13,300 bases of DNA from JBEKVE01 sp049514335 (GTDB lineage: Bacteria; Actinomycetota; Acidimicrobiia; Acidimicrobiales; UBA8190). The notes under the pieces are model-generated. The model ran no database searches. It was not told the DNA's origin and saw only the letters and a list, made by a program, of their open reading frames with translations. Positions 7,915-13,300 of the stretch are shown one piece after another; the first letter of the stretch is position 1; every line of letters starts with the position of its first letter. The position numbers were made by a program, and so were the translations under genes. The stretch is taken from NCBI GenBank assembly GCA_049514335.1, contig JBEKVE010000089.1:1-13300 (forward strand), read 5' to 3'.

Positions 7915-8546
7915 TCGAGACGCGGCCCCACCGGGCGCGAGTGGTGATGGCCATCGGGGTGCTCGTGGCGGCGGCGACACTGGCCGGATGCGGCATCCCC
8001 ATCGACGCACAGCCGACCGCGCTGGCGAAGAACGGCATCCCCTTCGGGCTTCTCAACCCCGCTGCCCCCACCACCACGACCTCGACGCCGTCGTCGGTGG
8101 AGGTTCCGGTGCAGATCTTCCTCATCGGACCGACCGGTCGCCTGGTGGCGGTGGCCCGTGACGTGCCCGTGTCGGCCCCGGACCTCCAGACCGTGCTCGA
8201 GGCGCTCGTCGCCGGGCCCACCGACGTGGAGGAGTCGGCCGGCCTGCAGAGCGCGCTGTCGGCGCAGACCACGGTCTTCGGCGCCACCATCGTGGGGCAG
8301 ATCGCCACCATCAACCTGGGGGGCAGCTTCGGTCAACTGGTGGGGCCGCCTCAGATCCAAGCGGTGGCGCAGATCGTGTTCACCGCCTCGGCCCTCCCCG
8401 GTGTCACCGGGGTGAGCTTCGAGCTGTCGGGCCTCCCCGTCGAGGTGCCGGTGGCGAGCGGCGCCCAGGTGCCGGTGGCGAGCACGACACAGTTCGCCCC
8501 GTACGCGCCAGAACCGTCGTCGACGACGACCACCAGCGTCCCCTGA
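7911..8546 (+). CDS. Small GerMN-domain lipoprotein, reduced LpqB-like
   Basis: A 211-residue secreted lipoprotein. The N-terminus has basic residues, a hydrophobic stretch (MAIGVLVAAATLAGC) and a lipobox LAGC with Cys27 as the lipid anchor. A Thr/Ser/Pro linker (about 51-62) leads to a GerMN-like domain at about 63-180 (VQIFLIGPTGRLVAVAR, TVLEALVAGPT, GATIVGQIATINL, QAVAQIVFTASALPGVTGVSF). A short Pro/Thr tail ends it. Its GTG start overlaps the kinase stop (GTGA), so it is translationally coupled. In actinobacteria the gene after mtrAB is lpqB, whose lipoprotein has a GerMN domain plus a long C-terminal propeller-like region and modulates MtrB. This protein has the position, the anchor and the GerMN domain but nothing after it. 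An in-frame ATG at 7947 is an alternative start. Function as a kinase accessory protein is inference. Confidence 0.85.
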   Translation: MIETRPHRARVVMAIGVLVAAATLAGCGIPIDAQPTALAKNGIPFGLLNPAAPTTTTSTPSSVEVPVQIFLIGPTGRLVAVARDVPVSAPDLQTVLEALVAGPTDVEESAGLQSALSAQTTVFGATIVGQIATINLGGSFGQLVGPPQIQAVAQIVFTASALPGVTGVSFELSGLPVEVPVASGAQVPVASTTQFAPYAPEPSSTTTTSVP

Positions 8547-8557
8547 CGGCGGGTCGA

Positions 8558-8591
8558 GACGACGGGACCCGGTGGAACCGGGTCAGTCGTC
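8558..8591. terminator. Strong hairpin between convergent lpqB-like and rsfS genes
   Basis: The inner stem GACCCGGT (8566-8573) pairs perfectly with ACCGGGTC (8577-8584) across a GGA loop. An outer stem GACGAC (8558-8563) with GTCGTC (8586-8591) continues it past a small GG/A bulge, giving 14 bp in all. It sits 11 nt after the lpqB-like stop on the plus strand and covers the rsfS stop codon on the minus strand, so it can act in both directions. No U-run follows; U-less hairpins are usual in GC-rich actinobacteria. Confidence 0.7.
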
Positions 8592-8999
8592 GGGGGCCTG
8601 CGGGGCGAGCGTGCCGGTGATCTCCACCCGGGGGGCGTCGCCCCACAGCCGTTCGAGGTCGTAGTAGGCGCGGGCCTCGGACCCGAACACATGGACGAGG
8701 AAGTCGCCGTAGTCCATGAGCACCCACGTCAGGTCGCGCAGGCCTTCGACCGCCCACGGCGAGCGGCCCGTCTGCTCCTTCACCTGGCGTTCGACCTCTT
8801 CGACGATGGTGCGCACCTGGCGGCTGTTGGCCCCGGTGGTGACCACGAAGGCGTCGGTCACGACCAACAGGTCGGCCATCCCCAGGATCACGGTGTCACG
8901 GCCCAGCTTGGCGTCGGCGGCGCGCGCCGCCACCATGGCGGCCTCCGGCACGTCGTCGCGCCCACCGTCCGCCGACGTCCGGTCGGCGGAGGTGGTCAT
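8583..8999 (-). CDS. rsfS: Ribosomal silencing factor RsfS (Iojap/YbeB family)
   Basis: RsfS binds ribosomal protein uL14 and blocks joining of the 30S and 50S subunits when nutrients are short. The product is 138 residues. After a variable 18-residue leader, the Iojap domain runs from about 19 to 125 with AARAADAKLGRDTVILGM, VVTDAFVVTTGANSRQVRTI (about 46-65), GRSPWAVEG, WVLMDYGDFLVHVF (about 91-104) and YYDLERLWGDAP (about 111-122). These are the standard landmarks of the family. ATG at 8999 is taken; the ATG at residue 22 would cut into the domain. The gene lies 87 nt downstream of nadD on the same strand, the conserved bacterial nadD-rsfS pairing, and ends inside the convergent hairpin. 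Confidence 0.95.
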   Translation of the reverse strand: MTTSADRTSADGGRDDVPEAAMVAARAADAKLGRDTVILGMADLLVVTDAFVVTTGANSRQVRTIVEEVERQVKEQTGRSPWAVEGLRDLTWVLMDYGDFLVHVFGSEARAYYDLERLWGDAPRVEITGTLAPQAPDD

Positions 9000-9086
9000 A
9001 CGGCGCGAACCGCCACGATCACCTCGATCGGCCCAGCACGGGCACCGGCGCGGGGCCCACGGCGGTTCGGGCGGCAGCCGGCGACG

Positions 9087-9743
9087 TCATCTGGAGCCAG
9101 CGTACAGATCCCGCCGTCGAATGCAACGGATCGCAGCCGGGGGCACGAGGAAATCGACCGGGCGGCCCTCGGACAGGCGGTGGCGCAGGTCGCTGCTCGA
9201 GACGTCGAGGGCGGGGATCTTGACCCGCTGCACCTGCCAGCCCGGGGGGTCGGGGGCCGGGGGGACCCCGCCCCGGTCCACCACGACCAGGACCGCCACC
9301 TGCCTGAGGTCGTCGGTGCGCTTCCAGCTGTCCAGGCCGGCGGCCACGTCCGCCCCCACGATCACGTACGGGGTGGTGGTGGGGTCGGCGGCCAACAGCT
9401 CGTCGACGGTGTCGGCGGTGTAGCTCGGGCCGCCCCGGTCGATCTCCGCCCGGCACGCCTCGAGCCCCGGCACCCCCTCGACCGCCGCCTCCACCACGGC
9501 GAAGCGGTCCTCGGCCGGTGTGAGCTCCCGGGCCCCGGCTTTCTGCCAGGGGAGGTTGGCGACCACCATGAGGACGCGGTCGAGGCCGAGTGCCTCGCCG
9601 GCCCACGTGGCCGCCACCAGGTGACCGACATGGATGGGATCGAACGTCCCGCCGAAGACCCCCGTCCTGGTGCGGGCGGTGCCCCCGCCACCGTGCCCGC
9701 CGCCGAGATCCCCCTGCATGTCCCGAGCGTAGGCGCCGACCAT
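9087..9743 (-). CDS. nadD: Nicotinate-nucleotide adenylyltransferase
   Basis: NadD joins nicotinate mononucleotide to AMP from ATP to give deamido-NAD, the penultimate step of NAD synthesis in the cytoplasm. The 218-residue product has the nucleotidyltransferase signature GGTFDPIHVGH at 31-41, GPSYTADTVDEL at 105-116, the GAD motif at 130-132 and the C-terminal SSSDLR (182-187) that binds ATP phosphates. Two starts are possible: ATG at 9743, with a GGAG 11 nt upstream, or ATG at 9719, which removes eight residues. The stretch before GVFGGTFDP is Gly-rich and not conserved, so either fits. Upstream the DAHP synthase gene diverges with a gap of only 15 nt if the longer start is used. rsfS follows. 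Confidence 0.96.
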   Translation of the reverse strand: MVGAYARDMQGDLGGGHGGGGTARTRTGVFGGTFDPIHVGHLVAATWAGEALGLDRVLMVVANLPWQKAGARELTPAEDRFAVVEAAVEGVPGLEACRAEIDRGGPSYTADTVDELLAADPTTTPYVIVGADVAAGLDSWKRTDDLRQVAVLVVVDRGGVPPAPDPPGWQVQRVKIPALDVSSSDLRHRLSEGRPVDFLVPPAAIRCIRRRDLYAGSR

Positions 9744-9744
9744 T

Positions 9745-9750
9745 TACGCT
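9745..9750 (+). promoter_or_regulatory. Possible -10 element for a leaderless DAHP synthase mRNA
   Basis: TACGCT at 9745-9750 lies 8 nt before the ATG at 9759, so a transcript starting at the usual distance would begin at or within 1-2 nt of the ATG. There is no Shine-Dalgarno sequence for that ATG and no space for one outside the divergent nadD start. Leaderless mRNAs are common in actinobacteria. No -35 match is visible. Confidence 0.35.
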
Positions 9751-9758
9751 GTAGCTCC

Positions 9759-11105
9759 ATGACGCCCGAGACCTGGAGCCCGCAGCGCTGGCGCCGGTCC
9801 GTGGCCGCCCAGCAACCCGTGTGGCCCGACGAGGACGAGCTCGAGCGTGTGCTCAAGAACCTCGGCTCGCTGCCGCCCCTCGTTTTTGCAGGGGAAGCGC
9901 GCCGCCTCACGAGCGCGCTGGCCCAGGTGGCCGAGGGTCGTGCCTTCCTGCTCCAGGCGGGCGACTGCGCCGAGTCCTTCGTCGACTTCTCGGCCGACAA
10001 CATCCGGGACAAGCTCAAGGTCATCCTCCAGATGGCGGTGGTCCTCACCTACGGCGCCGGTGTGCCGGTGGTGAAGGTGGGCCGGATCGCCGGGCAGTTC
10101 GCCAAGCCCCGCTCGTCACCCACCGAGCGCATCGGGGACCTCGAGCTCGACGCCTTCCGGGGCCACATGGTGAACGACGACGCTCCCGACGCAGCCGCCC
10201 GGGTGCCCGATCCGCACCGGCTCATCGACGCCTACCACCAGTCCGCGTCCACGCTGAACCTGGTGCGGGCCTTCACCAAGGGTGGCTTCGCCGATCTGTC
10301 CCAGGTCCATCTGTGGAACCAGCAGTTCGTGGCGTCGAGCGAGGAGGGCCGCCGCTACGAGCAGATCGCGGCGGAGATCGACCGCGCCCTTCGCTTCATG
10401 GCGGCATGCGGCATCGACCTCCTGGGTGAGGAGACCCTGCACGAGGTCGACTTCTTCACCAGTCACGACGCGCTCATCCTCGGCTACGAGGAGGCGCTCA
10501 CGCGCATGGACTCCATCACGGGCGACTGGTACGACTGCTCGGCGCACATGCTGTGGGTGGGTGAGCGCACGCGTCAGCTCGACGGCGCCCACGTGGAGTT
10601 CCTCTCGGGCATCCACAACCCCCTGGGCTGCAAGATCAGCGCCTCCACCAGCGCGGCGGAGGTCGTGGCCCTGTGCGACGCACTCAATCCGGACCGCACT
10701 CCGGGACGGCTGACCCTGATCTCGCGCATGGGGGCGGACAAGGTCGCCGACGCCCTGCCGCCGCTCCTCGAGGCGGTGCGGGCCTCGGAGCACCCCGTGG
10801 TGTGGGCGTGCGACCCCATGCACGGCAACACCTTCGTGAGCGAGGGCGGTCGCAAGACGCGGCGCTTCGACGACATCCTCACCGAGGTGAAGGGGTTCTT
10901 CGACGCGCACCGCACCATGGGGACATGGCCGGGCGGCGTCCACCTCGAGCTCACCGGCGACGACGTCACCGAGTGTCTGGGCGGCTTCGGCGACATTCTC
11001 GAGGGCCAGCTCCACGAGCGCTACACCACTGCCTGCGATCCGCGCCTGAACGCCCGTCAATCGATCGACCTGGCCTTCCGGGTGGGGGAATTGTTGAAGG
11101 GTTGA
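9759..11105 (+). CDS. aroG: Class II 3-deoxy-D-arabino-heptulosonate 7-phosphate synthase
   Basis: Catalyses the first shikimate-pathway step: phosphoenolpyruvate plus erythrose 4-phosphate gives DAHP, leading to aromatic amino acids. The 448-residue product is a class II (plant/actinobacterial AroG) enzyme. Metal ligands are recognisable as Cys70 (QAGDCAESF), His355 (CDPMHGNT), Glu397 (HLELTGDDVTECLGG) and Asp427 (CDPRLNARQS). The last three keep the spacing I recall from the Mycobacterium tuberculosis enzyme. Substrate-binding KVGRIAGQFAKPRS (106-119), GFADLSQVHLWN and SGIHNPLGCKIS are all present. The N-terminus (MTPETWSPQRWR) is typical, supporting ATG at 9759 despite the lack of a Shine-Dalgarno. 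No other shikimate gene is nearby. Feedback sites cannot be judged without alignment. Confidence 0.97.
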   Translation: MTPETWSPQRWRRSVAAQQPVWPDEDELERVLKNLGSLPPLVFAGEARRLTSALAQVAEGRAFLLQAGDCAESFVDFSADNIRDKLKVILQMAVVLTYGAGVPVVKVGRIAGQFAKPRSSPTERIGDLELDAFRGHMVNDDAPDAAARVPDPHRLIDAYHQSASTLNLVRAFTKGGFADLSQVHLWNQQFVASSEEGRRYEQIAAEIDRALRFMAACGIDLLGEETLHEVDFFTSHDALILGYEEALTRMDSITGDWYDCSAHMLWVGERTRQLDGAHVEFLSGIHNPLGCKISASTSAAEVVALCDALNPDRTPGRLTLISRMGADKVADALPPLLEAVRASEHPVVWACDPMHGNTFVSEGGRKTRRFDDILTEVKGFFDAHRTMGTWPGGVHLELTGDDVTECLGGFGDILEGQLHERYTTACDPRLNARQSIDLAFRVGELLKG

Positions 11106-11146
11106 CGGGCGTCTGCGCAGGTGGAGCGCAGCGCGACCGGGGGTCA

Positions 11147-11175
11147 TTGCACAGCGTCACCCGCTTCGGGAGAAT
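11147..11175 (+). promoter_or_regulatory. Possible promoter of the repeat/hydrolase gene
   Basis: TTGCAC (11147-11152) and GAGAAT (11170-11175) are separated by exactly 17 nt in the 185-nt gap after the DAHP synthase gene. Matches to consensus are partial (3/6 and 4/6). It would give a leader of about 110 nt that includes the hairpin at 11199-11215. Confidence 0.3.
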
Positions 11176-11198
11176 GGCGGGGAGCAGCAGACGCCCCC

Positions 11199-11215
11199 CG
11201 ACGGCGACGCCGTCG
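11199..11215 (+). other. Perfect 7-bp hairpin in the leader of the repeat/hydrolase gene
   Basis: CGACGGC pairs with GCCGTCG around a GAC loop. It lies 94 nt after the DAHP synthase stop and 75 nt before the next ATG. It could be a terminator for the upstream gene or a leader structure; position does not decide. No riboswitch consensus that I know is recognisable around it. Confidence 0.4.
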
Positions 11216-11290
11216 CCGAGGGTCCCGTCGCCGAGCGCCCCTCGCCGGTCGCCCCACGCCGGATGCGCAGCAAGGACCGCAGCACACCTC

Positions 11291-12898
11291 ATGCACCGAA
11301 CCGCACACATCTCCTCGCGCCCGGGTCGCGTCCTCGGCGCCGTTGTGGCCGTCGCCGTCAGCGTGGCGGTGGCGGCGCCCCGTCCCCCGGCCGCGCCCAC
11401 GCTGCCTGCGGGATCGGGCGCGGCGCCGCTCGAGCACGTGGCCACCACCGCCGCCACCACCAGCGCGCCGGCGTACTGGACCGTCGCCTCCGACGGCGGG
11501 ATCTTCGCCTTCGGCGGTCTGCCGTTCTACGGGTCCATGGGTGGGTCGCACCTGAACGCACCCATGGTGGACATCGCCCCCACCGAGACCCTGGCGGGCG
11601 CGGACGGCAAGGGCTACGTCACCGTCGCCTCCGACGGCGGGGTGTTCGCCTTCGGTGGCGCGCAGTTCCACGGCTCGATGGGCGGGACCAAGCTCAACCG
11701 CCCCATGGTGGGGATCGCCACCGACCCCGCCACCGGCGGCTACTGGACCGTCGCCTCCGACGGCGGGGTGTTCGCCTTCGACGCACCGTTCTTCGGGTCC
11801 ATGGGCGCGGTCAAGCTGGCGGCGCCGGTGGTCGCCCTGGTGGCCACGCCCGACGGGCGCGGGTACTGGCTCTTCGCCTCCGACGGCGGGGTGTTCGCCT
11901 TCGGCGACGCCCCATACCTGGGGTCGATGGGGGGCAAACCGCTCTCCAAGCCCGTCGTGAGCGCAGCCGCCCCCGACATCGGGGGCTACTGGCTCATGGC
12001 CTCCGACGGCGGCGTGTTCGCCTTCGGCGACGCCGGGTACTTCGGCTCGCTCGGCGGCCACGCCCTGGCCCGGCCCCTGGTGGGCCTGGCGGCGGCCGAC
12101 CCCGGCGGGTACTGGATGACCGACAGCAACGGCGCCGTCACCCCCTTCGGCGACGCCGGGTACTTCGGGTCCGCCCCCCAGCACATCGCCCAGCCGGTGG
12201 TGGCCATCGCCGACGGCCCGGGGACGGGGGTGGCCGCCAACGGCGCCTACCCCTCGGGCAGCTACGGATACGACATCTCGACGTTCCAGGACAACCCGCC
12301 CACGTGCACCGCCACCCTGCCGTCGGGCCACATCGTGGGCATCGTGCAGGTCACGGGGGCCTCGAGCGGCTTCCCCAACCAGTGCCTGACCCACGAGGCG
12401 ACGTGGGCGGGTGCGGGGCTCAACCTCTACATCTTCCTCACCGACGGCACCGACACCGTGGCCCAGCCGGGGTGCAACGGGGACGTGGCGTGCAACTGGG
12501 GCTACGAGGCGGGGGCCTACGCCTACCAGTACGCCCAGTCCCAGGGGGTGAACACCCTGGTGACCTGGTGGCTGGATGTGGAGCCGGCCAACTGGTCCTC
12601 CGACACCGGTGAGAACGACCAGGTCATCGCCGGGGCCGAGAGCGCCCTGCGCGGCCTCGGCATCAACAACGTGGGCGTCTACACGAGCCCGCTCACCTGG
12701 AACGCCATCGCCGGCACGTACCAGCCGCCGATGCCGCTGTGGGTGGCCTGGTACACGGGCAACCCCCAGGCCAATTGCACCACCGCCGTGTCGTACGCGG
12801 CGTCCAACGGCGACTTCCTGCCGACGGGCGGGGTGTGGGTCACGCAGTACACCGACCAGGCCAACGGCGAGAGCCTCGACGGCGACTACGCCTGCTGA
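11291..12898 (+). CDS. Secreted six-repeat protein with C-terminal GH25/DUF1906-like hydrolase domain
   Basis: A 535-residue exported protein, probably acting on or near the cell wall. Residues 1-30 look like a signal peptide (MHRTAHISSRPGR, then a Val/Ala-rich core ending AVAAP). An Ala/Thr/Pro linker follows to about 60. Residues 62-313 are six repeats of about 41 residues around YW-x-x-ASDGGVFAFGDAxxFGSMGG, probably a beta-propeller-like fold. Residues 326-535 resemble a lysozyme-like TIM barrel (GH25 or the DUF1906 group): GYDISTFQ at 326-333, WWLDVEPANW with Asp429 and Glu431 as candidate catalytic acids, VGVYTSPLTW, LWVAWYTG and a final VWVTQYTDQ...LDGDYAC. Six cysteines suggest disulfides. 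The ATG at 11291 precedes the signal peptide directly; an upstream in-frame ATG would add 39 unlikely residues. Substrate and exact family are unproven. Confidence 0.85.
   Translation: MHRTAHISSRPGRVLGAVVAVAVSVAVAAPRPPAAPTLPAGSGAAPLEHVATTAATTSAPAYWTVASDGGIFAFGGLPFYGSMGGSHLNAPMVDIAPTETLAGADGKGYVTVASDGGVFAFGGAQFHGSMGGTKLNRPMVGIATDPATGGYWTVASDGGVFAFDAPFFGSMGAVKLAAPVVALVATPDGRGYWLFASDGGVFAFGDAPYLGSMGGKPLSKPVVSAAAPDIGGYWLMASDGGVFAFGDAGYFGSLGGHALARPLVGLAAADPGGYWMTDSNGAVTPFGDAGYFGSAPQHIAQPVVAIADGPGTGVAANGAYPSGSYGYDISTFQDNPPTCTATLPSGHIVGIVQVTGASSGFPNQCLTHEATWAGAGLNLYIFLTDGTDTVAQPGCNGDVACNWGYEAGAYAYQYAQSQGVNTLVTWWLDVEPANWSSDTGENDQVIAGAESALRGLGINNVGVYTSPLTWNAIAGTYQPPMPLWVAWYTGNPQANCTTAVSYAASNGDFLPTGGVWVTQYTDQANGESLDGDYAC
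11474..12229 (+). repeat. Six in-frame coding repeats, unit about 123 nt
   Basis: The copies begin near 11474, 11615, 11741, 11864, 11987 and 12110. Copies 1-5 share an almost invariant DNA core, GCCTCCGACGGCGG followed by a TTCGCCTTCG block; the sixth is diverged (DSNGAVTPFGDAG). Copy 1 carries a 5-6 residue insertion at its end, and copy 3 lacks one Gly codon after FAF. The DNA-level similarity suggests fairly recent duplication or gene conversion among the middle copies. Confidence 0.9.
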
Positions 12899-12903
12899 AG
12901 CGG

Positions 12904-12917
12904 CGCCCTCCGGGGCG
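12904..12917. terminator. Small hairpin in the 25-nt convergent gap
   Basis: CGCCC (12904-12908) pairs with GGGCG (12913-12917) around TCCG. It sits between the stop of the repeat/hydrolase gene and the stop of the convergent phosphatase gene, where a shared terminator is expected. The stem is only 5 bp and lacks a U-run. Confidence 0.3.
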
Positions 12918-12923
12918 AACGAC

Positions 12924-13300
12924 TCATGCCGCGCCGACCCGGAGGTGGGCGGCGTCGTTGTAGCGCACCAGGCGCCAGGGCCAGCCCTCGGCACCGGCCT
13001 CCCATTCCGTGAGCGACGTGTGCTCGGTGGGCAGACCGAGACGTCCCCGGCCCGGCGCCACCGGCAGGAACGCCAGCATCGAGGCTTCGATCACCCCGGC
13101 GTGGCACACCACCACCACCTGCCCGCCCGGGTGCGAAGCGGCCACGCGCCGCAACGCACCCGAGGCGCGGGCCACGAACGAGGACCAGCTCTCCCCGCCC
13201 GGCGCCACCACGGCGTCGGGGTCGGTGTCGAAGTCGGGCTCGCCGTAGCGGTCGCGGAACTCGTCCCACGACAGGCCGTCGGCCTCGCCGGGGTGCAGCT
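12924..13300 (-). CDS. Histidine phosphatase (phosphoglycerate mutase-like), 5' end missing
   Basis: This is the C-terminal part of a histidine-phosphatase superfamily enzyme; the N-terminal RHG motif with the phosphorylated histidine lies beyond the window. The visible 125 codons begin LHPGEADGLSWDEFRDRYG, the usual stretch after the catalytic acid loop. PGGESWSSFVARA (an anchor of the PhoE/cobC-like group) and VVVVCHAGVIEA, with the second catalytic histidine, follow. The end, TSLTEWEAG...WRLVRYNDAAHL, is typical of PhoE-like phosphatases. The frame runs open to the window edge, so the GTG at 13211 is internal and not the start. The substrate is unknown. A histidine-phosphatase gene often follows rsfS in actinobacteria; here one lies about 3.9 kb away on the same strand, and whether it is that gene is uncertain. 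Confidence 0.92.
   Translation of the reverse strand, partial: LHPGEADGLSWDEFRDRYGEPDFDTDPDAVVAPGGESWSSFVARASGALRRVAASHPGGQVVVVCHAGVIEASMLAFLPVAPGRGRLGLPTEHTSLTEWEAGAEGWPWRLVRYNDAAHLRVGAA

Noticed and set aside
6640..8010. 456-codon minus-strand frame opposite the sensor kinase
   Set aside because: Antisense to a kinase with intact H, N, G1 and G2 boxes; no family features of its own.
9019..9606. 195-codon frame overlapping nadD in another frame
   Set aside because: The NadD frame carries GGTFDPIHVGH and SSSDLR; this frame is low-complexity Gly/Arg/Pro.
10116..11147. 343-codon minus-strand frame opposite DAHP synthase
   Set aside because: Antisense to a fully conserved enzyme gene; composition typical of reversed GC-rich coding DNA.
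11106..11290. Riboswitch (for example cyclic di-AMP type, often upstream of wall-hydrolase genes in actinobacteria)
   Set aside because: I could find only one simple hairpin and none of the conserved blocks I would need; calling a riboswitch would be unsupported.
11474..12229. Possible CRISPR-like array with 123-nt period
   Set aside because: The repeats are in-frame protein repeats, and the sequence between cores is coding and related from copy to copy.
11144..12994. 616-codon open frame on the minus strand opposite the repeat/hydrolase gene
   Set aside because: It is a shadow frame: its Gly/His/Val-rich repeats simply mirror the real coding repeats, and it lacks a credible start.

Overview
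The window is a GC-rich (roughly 70% by eye), densely coding chromosomal segment from an actinobacterium. Four things point there: a class II (AroG-type) DAHP synthase, an MtrA/MtrB-like two-component pair followed by a GerMN lipoprotein, a WhiG-type sigma factor beside xerC and rpsB-tsf, and GTG starts with 4-base overlaps. The secreted protein built from ASDGG(V/I)FAFGDA repeats is a style I associate with Acidimicrobiia and relatives. That class-level placement is inference from memory, not a database result.

Left part (1-3827, all minus strand). Read in the direction of transcription: xerC (tyrosine recombinase), whiG-type sigma factor, a 65-codon two-helix membrane protein, then rpsB (ribosomal protein S2) and tsf (EF-Ts, cut by the window edge). 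xerC and the sigma gene are 8 nt apart and probably co-transcribed. rpsB probably has its own promoter in the 170-nt gap before it. rpsB carries a 103-residue Ala/Pro/Glu tail built partly from a 15-nt tandem repeat.

Middle part (3934-8546, plus strand). A solo Tat-exported substrate-binding lipoprotein (SBP_bac_5 type, no permease or ATPase genes in view) is followed by a response regulator, a sensor kinase and a small GerMN lipoprotein. The last three match the actinobacterial order mtrA-mtrB-lpqB, but the lipoprotein is only 211 residues and stops after the GerMN domain. The three genes are tightly packed (8-nt gap, then a 4-nt overlap).

Right part (8558-13300). A strong hairpin separates the lpqB-like gene from the convergent nadD-rsfS pair (NAD synthesis; ribosome silencing factor). 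nadD diverges from a class II DAHP synthase gene with as little as 15 nt between the start codons. Next comes a 535-residue secreted protein: signal segment, six beta-rich repeats of about 41 residues, and a C-terminal GH25/DUF1906-like glycoside hydrolase domain. The window ends in a convergent, partial histidine-phosphatase gene.

Most of the window is housekeeping and signalling content. I see no mobile element, CRISPR array, tRNA or rRNA. No stretch over about 190 bases lacks a gene. The items most worth a second look are the reduced LpqB-like protein, the solo binding protein next to it, the repeat/hydrolase protein, and the very short nadD/DAHP synthase divergent gap.
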